NCBI RefSeq assembly: GCF_002939945.1
Contig: NZ_MDEB01000002.1
Span: 124,001 to 188,000, forward strand
Length of the DNA: 64,000 nucleotides
Direction of reading: 5' to 3'
From: Xanthomonas arboricola pv. populi
GTDB lineage: Bacteria > Pseudomonadota > Gammaproteobacteria > Xanthomonadales > Xanthomonadaceae
Part shown: positions 44,191 to 52,943 of the stretch, in pieces
How positions within the stretch are numbered: position 1 is the first letter of the stretch
How the letters are laid out: each line of letters starts with the position of its first letter
Translations under genes and position numbers: made by a program
The notes under the pieces: generated by a model
Database searches by the model: none
Told to the model about the DNA's origin: nothing
The model's input: only the letters and a program-made list of their open reading frames with translations

Positions 44191-44449
44191 CGGGCAGGGT
44201 GTCTGCTATCAACCGGAAGGCGTTGGCAGACAGCGCAGCGCACGATGGTCAGTCAGATGCAGGCGGCCCGTTCAAAACGCAGCGCCAGCGCAGCACGTAT
44301 CGCGGCTGACGCAAGGCCCCCCCGCCTGCCGACAAGTGCAGGCGGGCGATAATCAGTGCGTAGCGCGCCGGAACGAGGTTCTTCACGAACAGGATGAGGT
44401 CGACGATCCTTAACTGCGGGCCGGCCCGCAGGGCGTGCCGCAGCAAAGC

Positions 44450-44469
44450 AAAACCCCGCGTGTGCGGGG
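44450..44469 (-). terminator. Terminator for the chemoreceptor gene
   Basis: CCCCGC (44454-44459) and GCGGGG (44464-44469) form a stem with a GTGT loop; read leftward it is followed by TTTTGCTTTG. It lies about 200 bases after the stop of the chemoreceptor gene. Confidence 0.6.
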
Positions 44470-44523
44470 CCTTGCCGTGATCTGTGTGCTCGGTGCGCGA
44501 TGGATGCGCTTTGGCACTGCCAG

Positions 44524-44606
44524 GCTTAGAGCGGCTAACAAAACGACTGCGCCACCGCCAGGGCAGCGCGGCTGGTGCTCGGAATCGGCAGGTACCACTC
44601 GTATGC
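44524..44606 (+). repeat. Dispersed element, truncated copy C
   Basis: CTTAGAGCGGCTAACAAAAC at the left end and GCTCGGAATCGGCAGGTACC at 44577 match copies A and B. After about 44606 the similarity stops, so the right half with the second terminal repeat is missing. Confidence 0.65.
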
Positions 44607-44670
44607 AGATTCGATCAGCTCTCAAAAGCAAACGGCCCACACTACCCTGGCGCGTTTTCGACGCGAGGGA

Positions 44671-46932
44671 TCAGAACTCCTGCCAGTCGCTTGCATCGTG
44701 CGAAGAGCCTGCGGCCACCGCCCGTTTCGCTGCAGGTGCCTGGCGTAGCGGGTTTTTGACAGCGGCAACGGGTCGGCCGGCAACCTCGCTGCGCTTTGTC
44801 GCAACCGGTGTTGCCGGCCGCGTGGTGCGCGTGCTGCCCTCGCTGATCTTGAATACCGATACTGCCTGCGTCAGCTGCACGGCCTGTTCTTCCATCGAGC
44901 GCGCGGCGGCGGTGGCTTCTTCCACCAGCGCTGCGTTTTGCTGCGTGGTTTCGTCCATCTGCGTCACGGTGGTGTTGACCTGTTCGATGCCGGCCGATTG
45001 TTCCTGCGACGCCGCAGAAATTTCGCCCATGATGTCGGTCACGCGCTGCACGCTGGCAACGATCTCGGCCATTGTGGAGCCTGCCGCATGCACCAGCGTC
45101 GAACCTTCGGCGACCCGCTCGACCGAATCGTCAATCAGGGTCTTGATCTCCTTCGCGGCAGCGGTGGAGCGCTGGGCGAGGGTGCGGACTTCCGATGCCA
45201 CCACCGCAAAGCCGCGGCCCTGTTCGCCCGCACGTGCCGCTTCCACCGCCGCGTTCAAGGCCAGGATATTGGTCTGGAACGAGATACCGTCGATGACGGA
45301 AATGATGTCGGCAATCTTCTTGGATGAGACCTCGATACCAGCCATGGTGCCCACGACCTTGCTCACGATCTCGCCGCCCTGCGATGCCACGCCCGCCGCA
45401 CCGATCGCCAACTGATTGGCCTGACGGGCGTGTTCGGCATTCTGGCGCACGGTGGAGGTCAGCTCTTCCATCGAGGCGGCGGTTTCTTCCAGGTTGGCGG
45501 CCTGCTGCTCGGTGCGCTGCGACAGGTCCTGATTGCCTGCAGCGATTTCGCTGGCGGCAGAATTGATCGATATCGCCGAATGCTGGATGCGGCCGACAAT
45601 CTCTGCCAGTTGCGCGGCGGTGGCATTGGCATCGTCACGCATCTGCGCGAACACGCCCTTGAACTCGCCGGTCATCCGTGCGGTGAGATCGCCTGCAGCG
45701 ATGGATTGCAGCAGCGACGACAGCGATTGCAGGTTGCCGTCGGCAGTGGCCATGAGTTGGTTGAGGCTATCGACCATCACATGGAAATCGTACTGGAAAC
45801 GCTCGGCATCGCCGCGTGCGCTGAAGTCGCCGTTAGCCGCGGATTGCGCCAGCTGCTTGATCTGGCGGTTCATTGCAGACAGGTTGGCCCTTACCTCGTC
45901 CATGGTCTGCGAGAGCACGGCCTTTTCGCCGGGCAGGCGCTCCATGCTTTCGCTGAGATCGCCGATGGCATAGCGCCCCATGATGCGTGCCAGGTTCGTC
46001 TGCACCGCCAAATGCGACGCCACCAGGGTATTTGTGTCCTTCGCCATGCGGCCATAGTCGCCAGGAAACGCCGCGGCGTCGATGCGGAAGCTGGTCTGGC
46101 CGTCATCGTGGCGCCTGGCCATGTCGCTCTGCGCGTCTAGCAAGGATTGCAGCTGCGTCTGCATGCGACGCATGGCGCGCAGCAGACGGCCGGTTTCATC
46201 CTTGGCGTCGCTTTCCACGTCGTTGTCCAGCTGGCCGTCGGCAATCGCCTCTGCGGCTAGGGTTGCGCGTGCGAGCGGCTGGGTCAGGCTGCGGGTGATG
46301 AGCCAGGCAAGCAGGCTGCTGATCACAACCACGGCAATGCCGCCGGAGATGATCAGCAGCTTGCCGCGATTCATCGAGGCCACTGCGTCAGCATAGGCTT
46401 GCTGGCTTTGACCTTCCTGACGCGTCACCAGCGCGCGAATCTTGTCCTGCCATGCCATCGTCGCCGGGCGCGCCTGTTCGCTGAGCAAGACCTGCGCCGG
46501 TGCATTGTCGTTTTGCGCGGCGAGCGCCATGACCTGATCGTTGATCTTGCCTGAGATTGCGCGTCGCTCGTCCATCTCGGCGCGAATCTTGCGGCTTTCC
46601 TCGGAGCCGGGCAGCGTATCGAGCTTGGCCCGCAACTGGTTATAGCGCTGGCGCTGCGTATTGATGGTGGTGAGCGCTTCGTTGTTGAGTTCAGCGCTGG
46701 TGGCCATGGTATAGGTGCCCAGCGCGATCAGGATCGATGAGTTGGCATCCAGCATGCCATTGCCGATCTGGATCTTGGCCATACGATCGAGCACGATGAA
46801 ATCGAATTGCTTTCTTGCATTGGCCATGGTGACCAGGCCGGTCGCCACCAGGAGGCTCGACAGCAGAATCAGGATGCCGAAGGCGACGCCGAGACGGCGA
46901 CCGACGTTGTAGCGTTGCAAATAAGCAGTCAT
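44671..46932 (-). CDS. Methyl-accepting chemotaxis protein
   Basis: Chemoreceptor of 753 residues. Membrane span 1 at about 13-36, a periplasmic four-helix-bundle sensor, span 2 at about 195-215 ([20 protein letters not shown]), then HAMP units and the signalling domain with the conserved hairpin tip [36 protein letters not shown]. The last five residues, DWQEF, are the W-x-x-F-type pentapeptide that tethers CheR/CheB. ATG at 46932 ([14 protein letters not shown]) opens span 1. A possible FliA promoter lies upstream. The ligand is unknown. Confidence 0.93.
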   Translation of the reverse strand: MTAYLQRYNVGRRLGVAFGILILLSSLLVATGLVTMANARKQFDFIVLDRMAKIQIGNGMLDANSSILIALGTYTMATSAELNNEALTTINTQRQRYNQLRAKLDTLPGSEESRKIRAEMDERRAISGKINDQVMALAAQNDNAPAQVLLSEQARPATMAWQDKIRALVTRQEGQSQQAYADAVASMNRGKLLIISGGIAVVVISSLLAWLITRSLTQPLARATLAAEAIADGQLDNDVESDAKDETGRLLRAMRRMQTQLQSLLDAQSDMARRHDDGQTSFRIDAAAFPGDYGRMAKDTNTLVASHLAVQTNLARIMGRYAIGDLSESMERLPGEKAVLSQTMDEVRANLSAMNRQIKQLAQSAANGDFSARGDAERFQYDFHVMVDSLNQLMATADGNLQSLSSLLQSIAAGDLTARMTGEFKGVFAQMRDDANATAAQLAEIVGRIQHSAISINSAASEIAAGNQDLSQRTEQQAANLEETAASMEELTSTVRQNAEHARQANQLAIGAAGVASQGGEIVSKVVGTMAGIEVSSKKIADIISVIDGISFQTNILALNAAVEAARAGEQGRGFAVVASEVRTLAQRSTAAAKEIKTLIDDSVERVAEGSTLVHAAGSTMAEIVASVQRVTDIMGEISAASQEQSAGIEQVNTTVTQMDETTQQNAALVEEATAAARSMEEQAVQLTQAVSVFKISEGSTRTTRPATPVATKRSEVAGRPVAAVKNPLRQAPAAKRAVAAGSSHDASDWQEF

Positions 46933-47362
46933 GCGAGTCGTCCTGATGTCCCTTGGGTGGCACCGGCTGGCAGGTCGCGTGATGTTCGCGCGAATGCCTC
47001 GGCAACGTGATAACGACGCGAAGGTCGGAAACTTAAACCGCCCGCTCCAGGCCGCATTTAGCTCGCATTTTCGTTCACGCAGGTCAGGAAAAAACCGACT
47101 GGCAGCGCGGCGATTATCCACGTGATAATGCTGATGTTATTGCATCGGCGGCATCGCGCTTGCTCTGCGCTCGCTCTTTAGCGCGTGGGTAAGGCCAGGC
47201 ATCTGAGACGGCGAACGCGTCTTGTAGCCGGCGTCTGGGCCGGGCTGTTTGGACACCGCTAAGGGGTTATGCAGCGCGGTTTCTACCCGTACTCCGGATG
47301 CCATGTCGCGCGGCATCGCCGACTCACTCCGCCGCGACGTCCCAAGCGTGATCATGTTCGCC
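46933..47362. other. Gene-free gap upstream of the chemoreceptor gene
   Basis: Contains the leftward FliA-like promoter at 47010-47036. The right part is the leader of the small gene at 47363. I see no other gene. Confidence 0.5.
47010..47036 (-). promoter_or_regulatory. Possible FliA (sigma-28) promoter
   Basis: Read leftward: TTAAGTTT (7 of 8 to TAAAGTTT), exactly 11 bases, then GTCGTTAT (5 of 8 to GCCGATAA). It lies about 80 bases before the chemoreceptor ATG, and chemoreceptors are a usual FliA target. Confidence 0.5.
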
Positions 47363-47671
47363 ATGAACAGCAGTCACCAGATCACCGCGCGAACGATCAC
47401 GGTCACCCCGGCAGGCGCAGCATCTGCCGGCAGCGAGGTCGTGGTGCAGTTGTCGGCCAGCCCGAACCCACGCTGGCAGGCGTGTTTCAATTTCGTCGTG
47501 CAAGGCCGTGATGGCTTCTTCCTGCAGGGCAGGCCGATATTCGACAACGCAAGCTTTCATTGCATCTTGCAGGCAGGACAGGCCGAGGCCTTTCGCCAGG
47601 AGTTGCCGGATCTGCTGGTATCTGCCAGTGCGCTTGCGCGTGCCCAAGCGAACAAGGATGCGGCGCGGTGA
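47363..47671 (+). CDS. Small hypothetical protein (102 aa)
   Basis: Protein of unknown function beginning MNSSHQITARTITVTPAG; ATG at 47354 would add three residues. The middle (NPRWQACFNFVVQGRDGFFLQG) has a mixed beta pattern, and the end (EAFRQELPDLLVSASALARAQ) is helical. No signal peptide. It converges on the GNAT gene with a gap of 9 bases. Confidence 0.65.
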   Translation: MNSSHQITARTITVTPAGAASAGSEVVVQLSASPNPRWQACFNFVVQGRDGFFLQGRPIFDNASFHCILQAGQAEAFRQELPDLLVSASALARAQANKDAAR

Positions 47672-47680
47672 GCAATCTCG

Positions 47681-48172
47681 TTACTGTGCAGACAGAGCGC
47701 GACCTGTAGGCGTTGCACAAGACTTCAGATCGAGGGCCATGTCCCACCGCTCCAGTCCGGGCGCATAGCCATCTACGGTCACCTGCTGCACGACAAAGCC
47801 GAAGCGGGCGTAGAACTGCTGGGTATGTTGACTCGTATCCAGCACGACGCGCCGCACGTCTGGCATCTGGCGCAATGTTTCAAGCCGGGTCAGGAGCAAC
47901 TGCGTTCCCGCGCCGCAGCGGTGCAGGCTGGGATGGACCATGCCCCAGCACAAGCTCGCCGTGATGCCATCGGCGCTGATCGCATAACCGGCGCAGCCAG
48001 CGATATCGTTGCCGCGCTCGAGCAGTTGGTAGTGCCACGCCGCAGCGTGTTGGATCAGGAAGCCAGCGAAGTCGGCACGTTCCCCGGCGCTGAAGAACGC
48101 AGGCACATTCGCGTCGAAGAGTGCCATGCACGTATCGAAGTCCTGGGAGTGATACGGCCGAATCGTGTCCAT
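47681..48172 (-). CDS. GNAT-family N-acetyltransferase
   Basis: Acetyl-CoA-dependent acetyltransferase of 163 residues: IRPYHSQDFDTCMALFDANV at the start, AGCAGYAISADGITASLCWGMVHPSLHRCGAGTQLL with the Q/R-x-x-G-x-G/A acetyl-CoA loop changed to RCGAGTQ, and LDTSQHTQQFYARFGF, the usual GNAT ending. ATG at 48172 (MDTIRPYHS) is chosen; the frame is open upstream without similarity. Substrate unknown. Confidence 0.85.
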   Translation of the reverse strand: MDTIRPYHSQDFDTCMALFDANVPAFFSAGERADFAGFLIQHAAAWHYQLLERGNDIAGCAGYAISADGITASLCWGMVHPSLHRCGAGTQLLLTRLETLRQMPDVRRVVLDTSQHTQQFYARFGFVVQQVTVDGYAPGLERWDMALDLKSCATPTGRALSAQ

Positions 48173-48595
48173 GTGCGTAGTGTGCCTCAGACGGGCAGGC
48201 GCGATGTAGCGGCACGCCCTCCTGTGCCATCTAAACACAGCTCGCCAAAGAGCAACGACTCACGTACCTCTATGACCGCGGGCAATCGGCGGGAGATGAC
48301 GCGGCGGAAGGCGGCGACGTTGCGCTCTTTGCGCAGGCGAGCGCACGGAACCAGCTCGTGTGCGGCGAACTATTGCAATGGGGCATGAGCGCTGGCGTGG
48401 AGCCGGCGCTGTGGGTGCTGCACACCTCCAGGCGCCTGGCTGCCCCGAAGGTGCGCGCCTTCGTGGACTTCGTGTGCGGCGGTACCCGGATGTGTCGCTT
48501 GTGTTGAAAGGGTAGGGGCTGCAGCCCGCTTGTGCGAGCCAGCCTGCATAGCGGCCAGCTGCGCAGCTGAACGGTCACCTTGCGATCAATTCCCC
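48173..48595. other. Stretch without intact genes, LysR remnant inside
   Basis: 423 bases with no intact gene. The right half holds the remnant at 48390-48515; the left half shows nothing recognisable. Confidence 0.5.
48390..48515 (+). pseudogene. C-terminal remnant of a LysR-family regulator
   Basis: One frame reads ALWVLHTSRRLAAPKVRAFVDFV, the typical end of a LysR ligand domain. After CGG an extra G shifts the frame; in the next frame it goes on as YPDVSLVLKG and a stop. The DNA-binding part and most of the sensor domain are absent. Confidence 0.5.
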
Positions 48596-49510
48596 TCACA
48601 CCCGCAATAGCCGCCTTGCCAGACTGCGGCCGGACGCGGCGTCCGCTTGATCGCCACCAGCGCCCAGGATCGGGCGGCGCAAATGCGGCGGCGGCAGGCA
48701 GATCAGCACGCACGGTGTTTTTGCCAGCGCGGACTGCAGCGAGGAACGCCAGACACCGCGCCGGACGACGGCGTCGTGTTCGACCACCAGCACGTCGGCG
48801 CAGGCGCGCTTGAGCAGGCCGGCGATCTCGCGACGCGGGTTGCCGATAGCCACGTGGATGCGCACGCGCAGGTCCTCGTCGGGCAGTTGCTGGACCAGAT
48901 CGCCGAGCCAGCTGGCGGCCGCGTCTTCGCTCAGCGGCTTGTCGTTGAACAGGCTGTCGACCAGCAGGCCCTCGCTGATCTCCGGCACGACGTGCAGCAG
49001 GTGCAGGTCGGCGCCGCGGCGGCGTGCCAGCGCGGCGGCATCGCGCAGCGATTCCAGGCTGGTTTCGCGGCCGGTGATCCAGCAGGCGACGTGGCCGCCG
49101 ACAGCGCCGTCGCGCGGGATCGCATCGGCGTAGGGCAGGGTGAGCATGGGCGTGGCCACGCGCTGCAGCACGCGCGCGCGCAGCGAGACATGCAACGGGC
49201 GCGGCAGGCCGGTGCGCTCTGACGGCGGCATGATCAGCAGCGCATCTTCGCGGCTGCGGCAGAACGAGACGATGCCGGCAGCGGCGGGGCCACCGGCGAG
49301 TGCGCGTTCGCAGCCCGGGTAATTGGAAGCCTCGGCAAAAAACGCATCCAGCGACTGCCGGGCCTGCGCACGCTTGCCCTTGGCGTGCACGTGCAGGATG
49401 GTCAGGCGCGCGCGCAGGCGGTCCACCAGCTGCGCCACGGTCGGGATGGCCGCATGGCAGGTCTCGGAAAAATTGGTGGCGAAGATCAGGTGGGTGGGGG
49501 TGGTCTGCAT
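48596..49510 (-). CDS. Universal stress protein with two UspA-type domains
   Basis: 304-residue cytosolic protein. The first Usp-like half starts HLIFATNFSETCHAAIPTVAQL and has LTILHVHAKG and SREDALLIMPP. The second starts near residue 150 with HVACWITGRETSLESLRDAAALA, then LHLLHVVPEI and ACADVLVVEHDAVVRRG. ATP-binding Gly motifs are weak, so it may not bind ATP. ATG at 49510 lies 14 bases after the bestrophin-like gene, and both are on the minus strand, so they are probably cotranscribed. Confidence 0.83.
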   Translation of the reverse strand: MQTTPTHLIFATNFSETCHAAIPTVAQLVDRLRARLTILHVHAKGKRAQARQSLDAFFAEASNYPGCERALAGGPAAAGIVSFCRSREDALLIMPPSERTGLPRPLHVSLRARVLQRVATPMLTLPYADAIPRDGAVGGHVACWITGRETSLESLRDAAALARRRGADLHLLHVVPEISEGLLVDSLFNDKPLSEDAAASWLGDLVQQLPDEDLRVRIHVAIGNPRREIAGLLKRACADVLVVEHDAVVRRGVWRSSLQSALAKTPCVLICLPPPHLRRPILGAGGDQADAASGRSLARRLLRV

Positions 49511-49524
49511 GGCTGGCTCCGTGG

Positions 49525-50433
49525 TCAGTAGATGAAACCGTCGATGGCGCGCACCTCGCGCAGCGGTACGCGTTGGCCCAGCATCTCGCGCAGGGTCAGT
49601 TCGATGCCGCGCGACAAAGCGGTCATCGGGGTGTCGTGCACGGTGTTCTCGAACGGGTCTTCGATGGCGCTGCTGGCGCTGTCGATGGCGATCAGGGTGA
49701 AGCTGATCAGCACCGAGGCGATCGGCATGGCCAGGCCCATGCCGGCGATCAGGCCCAGCGGCACCAGCCAGCAATACATGTTCACCAATGTGCGCGGCAG
49801 CGAGGAGAACTGCCGCGGCAGCGGGGTGTTCTTGATGCGTTCGCAGGCGCCCTGGATGTTGGCCAGCGTGGTGAGGTTGGCGTCCAGCGACGACCAGCGC
49901 AGGCTGTCGAGCATGTCCCAGTCGCGCGCCTGCTGCAGTTGCTGGCCCAGCCGCAGGGTCAGCGCGTTGGGGATGTTGGCATAGCCGCGCAAGTCGTCGG
50001 CGCGTGCCTGGCCGAGCAGCCCGGCCAGCTCGGGAAACGGATTCTGCCGGCGCAGATGGCAGCGCAGGGCGTGCACGAAGGCGACCTGGTGCACCACGAT
50101 GTCGTCGCGCAGCGCGGCCTGGCGTGGGTCGGCCGGGTCCAGATCCAGCGCGGTCAAGGCCTGGCGTGCGATGGCGCGTGAGGTGTTCACCAGCGTGCCC
50201 CAGAGTTGGCGCGCCTCCCACCAGCGGCCATAGGCCGCGTTGGCGCGGAACGCCAGGAAGATGGTGAGCGCCGAGCCGAGCTGGGCCAGCGGCAAGGCTT
50301 CGATCGACAGCCACTGCCAGTCGAAGAAGGTGTAGAGCACGGCCACCGCGCAGTCGAACGCCAGCAATACCAGCAGGCGCTTGTAGGTCTTGGGCCAGAT
50401 GCGTCGCAACGGAAACGTATCGCGGGTGATCAT
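49525..50433 (-). CDS. Bestrophin-like membrane protein (YneE family)
   Basis: Predicted anion channel of the inner membrane, 302 residues. Hydrophobic spans near residues 20-60 (LLVLLAFDCAVAVLYTFFDWQWL, LGSALTIFLAFRANAAYGRWWEARQLWG, whose last part is the family signature) and near 215-260 (TLVNMYCWLVPLGLIAGMGLAMPIASVLISFTL). ENTVHDTPMTAL fits the conserved acidic/proline segment close to the C-terminus. ATG at 50433 (MITRDTFPLRRIWPKTYKRL) is the family start; ATG at 50466 is possible. Confidence 0.88.
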   Translation of the reverse strand: MITRDTFPLRRIWPKTYKRLLVLLAFDCAVAVLYTFFDWQWLSIEALPLAQLGSALTIFLAFRANAAYGRWWEARQLWGTLVNTSRAIARQALTALDLDPADPRQAALRDDIVVHQVAFVHALRCHLRRQNPFPELAGLLGQARADDLRGYANIPNALTLRLGQQLQQARDWDMLDSLRWSSLDANLTTLANIQGACERIKNTPLPRQFSSLPRTLVNMYCWLVPLGLIAGMGLAMPIASVLISFTLIAIDSASSAIEDPFENTVHDTPMTALSRGIELTLREMLGQRVPLREVRAIDGFIY

Positions 50434-50587
50434 GGGAGAGGCAACATCGACGTGGGGTAGACGCATTACACCCAGCCTCCACGGTCGTGTCTGCCATCCT
50501 TGCGCCAGCGTTGGACAGTGCACGCACCGTCCGAACGATGCGGCCGGGCTATCTTTCGATAGGGTGAAATCCGCAGGCCTGGCCACG

Positions 50588-52090
50588 ATGCTGTGGCATC
50601 AACCACAACCAGAAAGGAGCGGCATTGCAGCGCAAGTGCATGGGATGGCAATGGACAGACTGAGACTGCCATTCAAGTGGCGCGGGCAGGTGGTCAAGCT
50701 CAATCGCGGCCCGACGCTGTGGGCGTCGCTGGCGATGCTGGGTCTGCTGGTGTGGGCGGAGTGGTACTCGCACCTGGGCGTGTCGCTGGGTCTGCTCTAC
50801 ATCCTGCCGGTAGTGCTGGCGGCCACGGTGCTGTCACGGCGCGACATCGTCATCGCCGCGATCGCCTGTGCGGTGCTACGCGGCTTGTTCGTGACCGATG
50901 AAACGTTGGTCGAACAGGCGCTGCGCTTTTTCATGGCGACGATTGCCTATGCCGGCTGCGGACTGCTCGTGGCCGAGATCAGCCGCACCCGTCGGGTGAT
51001 CCTGGCCCATTACGTGCAGCTGCGCGCCGAACAGCGGCTGCGCCGGCGGCTGGAGCGGCAATTGCGGCTGCTCGCCGAGAGCAGCCCGGCGGCGTTGCTG
51101 ACCGTAGCCGGCGATGGCCGCATTGTGGCGGCCAACCGCGCCGCACACGAGATCCTGGACATGGCCGAGGAGGGCGGGCTGGAGGGCCGCGCGGTGCGCG
51201 AGTTCCTGCCGCTGCTGGACGATGCGCTGAGCATGAGCGCCAATCTGGATGGCATGCGCACCTCCGCCAGCACCTGGGGCTGCCGCAGCGATGGCACCCG
51301 CTTCCCGGCCACCACCTGGTTCTCGGTCTACGAGGACAGTGAAGAGCGGCACCTGGCCGCGATCCTGGTCGACACCAGCGAGGAAGTGCGCGCGCGTGAA
51401 TCGGCGCACTTCGACGATGTGCTGAAGAACAATCGCCTGCTGGCCGGCGCGGTGTCGCACGAGATCCGCAACCTGTGTTCGGCAGCGGGCGTGGTCACCT
51501 CCAACCTGGCGCGGCATCCGGCCATTGGCGCAGATCCGGACCTGGCCGCGCTGCGCAGCCTGGTGGCGGCATTGATGGAGCTGGCATCCTTCAACCTGCG
51601 TCGGCAGCTGCCCGACGACGCGCATGAAACGCGGCTGCAGACGCTGTGCAGCGAGTTGGATGTGATCATTCGTTCGGACTGGGAAGACGTCGATGGCCAG
51701 CTGGTGATCCAGATCCCGGCCGAGTTCCCGTCGGTGCACGGCGACCGCCATGCGTTGCTGCAGGTGCTGCTCAATCTGGCGCGCAATTCGCTGCGTGCGG
51801 TACAGCCGCTGCCACCGCAACGCCGCCAGTTGATCGTCAGTGCGCGCCTGGAACAGGAGCGCGCGGTGTTGAGCGTGCGCGACACCGGGCCGGGCATCGC
51901 TGAGCCGGGCCGCCTGTTCCAGCCGTTCCGCAGCGACAGCGACGGCTCCGGGCTGGGGCTGTATATCTCGCGTGCGCTGATGGCCAACCAGGGCGGTGTG
52001 CTGCGTTACGCGCCTGGCGGCGAAGGCGCCTGTTTCGAACTGCATCTGCCGCTGGCGCATGCGCCGTATGCGGAGGCGCAGGATGGATGA
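50588..52090 (+). CDS. Membrane sensor histidine kinase with PAS domain
   Basis: Sensor kinase of 500 residues. Three or four short hydrophobic segments lie between about residues 40 and 130, with no large periplasmic loop. A PAS domain (LLTVAGDGRIVAANRAAHEIL) follows a coiled linker. The phosphoacceptor His is in AGAVSHEIRNLCSAAG; the ATPase boxes are LLQVLLNLARNSLRAV (N), DTGPGIAEPGRLFQPF (G1/F) and GSGLGLYISRALM (G2). ATG at 50588 is chosen, but 50645 is possible. It overlaps the NarL-type regulator by 8 bases, so the two are partners. Confidence 0.9.
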   Translation: MLWHQPQPERSGIAAQVHGMAMDRLRLPFKWRGQVVKLNRGPTLWASLAMLGLLVWAEWYSHLGVSLGLLYILPVVLAATVLSRRDIVIAAIACAVLRGLFVTDETLVEQALRFFMATIAYAGCGLLVAEISRTRRVILAHYVQLRAEQRLRRRLERQLRLLAESSPAALLTVAGDGRIVAANRAAHEILDMAEEGGLEGRAVREFLPLLDDALSMSANLDGMRTSASTWGCRSDGTRFPATTWFSVYEDSEERHLAAILVDTSEEVRARESAHFDDVLKNNRLLAGAVSHEIRNLCSAAGVVTSNLARHPAIGADPDLAALRSLVAALMELASFNLRRQLPDDAHETRLQTLCSELDVIIRSDWEDVDGQLVIQIPAEFPSVHGDRHALLQVLLNLARNSLRAVQPLPPQRRQLIVSARLEQERAVLSVRDTGPGIAEPGRLFQPFRSDSDGSGLGLYISRALMANQGGVLRYAPGGEGACFELHLPLAHAPYAEAQDG

Positions 52091-52727
52091 GTCGCGGCGC
52101 GAACCGGTGCGCCTCTACCTGCTGGACGACCACACGCTGTTCCGGGAGGGCCTGCTGCGCCTGCTCGGTGCCGACGCCCGCTTCGAGGTGGTGGGGCAAT
52201 CAGGCACCTTGGCGCAGGCCATCGTACAGATCGCGTCGCTGACGCCGGACGTGGTCATCCTCGACTACGACATGGGCGAGTACAACGCGCTGGACTACAT
52301 GCGGCGCCAGGCCGAGCAGGCGCGCCGCCCGGCCACGCTGGTCGTCACCGCCGGCCTGCCCGAGCGCGACGCACTGGCCTTGATCCGGCTCGGCGTGTCC
52401 GGCATCTGCCGCAAGGATGTCTCCACCGATGAATTGATCGACAGCATCCACGCGGTGGCGATGGGCCGGGTGCTGATCGACCAGCGTTATCTGCAGTCGC
52501 TGGTCGCCCAGGGCACCCAGGACAGCCGGCCCAGTTTCACCGACCGTGAGCGCGAAGTGCTGCGTGGCTTGTTGCGTGGGCAGTCCAACAAGTTGATCGC
52601 ACGCCAGCTGGGCAGTTCGGAAAGCGCGATCAAGGCGACCTTCCAGCAGCTGTTCAACAAGCTCGACGTGCGCTCGCGCAGCCAGTTGGTGATGGTGATC
52701 CTGCAGGATTATCGCGACCTGGTGTGA
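52083..52727 (+). CDS. NarL/FixJ-type response regulator
   Basis: Response regulator of 214 residues. Receiver: VRLYLLDDHTLFREGLLRLL, phosphoacceptor Asp in VVILDYDMGEYNALDYM, and the Lys in GICRKDVSTDEL. A LuxR-type helix-turn-helix lies near residues 150-205 (FTDREREVLRGLLRGQSNKLIARQL, FNKLDVRSRSQLVMV). ATG at 52083 overlaps the kinase gene. It resembles members of the Xanthomonas family that act on stress or virulence, but the target is unknown. Confidence 0.92.
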   Translation: MDESRREPVRLYLLDDHTLFREGLLRLLGADARFEVVGQSGTLAQAIVQIASLTPDVVILDYDMGEYNALDYMRRQAEQARRPATLVVTAGLPERDALALIRLGVSGICRKDVSTDELIDSIHAVAMGRVLIDQRYLQSLVAQGTQDSRPSFTDREREVLRGLLRGQSNKLIARQLGSSESAIKATFQQLFNKLDVRSRSQLVMVILQDYRDLV

Positions 52728-52943
52728 GGCGTCTGGTCGCTTCGAGAAACGTCACGCGGGCGATGCAGGCGCAGATATTTACCGGCTGAAGCCGATGCAG
52801 TCGCAGCGGCTCGGATAGGTATGGGGCCGTGCAACATGGCAGCAGGTGTGACGCGGTAAACCGTCACACCGTGTCGGACTCATCTGCACGATGCGTGGAC
52901 GAAGCGCCGGTCATCATGCGCGCCTGGTGGATTGAGGTGTTAC

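Larger units (their letters stand above)
44191..44670. other. Gene-free stretch with terminator and repeat copy C
   Basis: Holds the minus-strand terminator at 44450-44469, a 16-base palindrome TGCGGGCCGGCCCGCA at 44415-44430 and a partial copy of the dispersed repeat at 44524-44606. No coding frame looks real. Confidence 0.6.
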
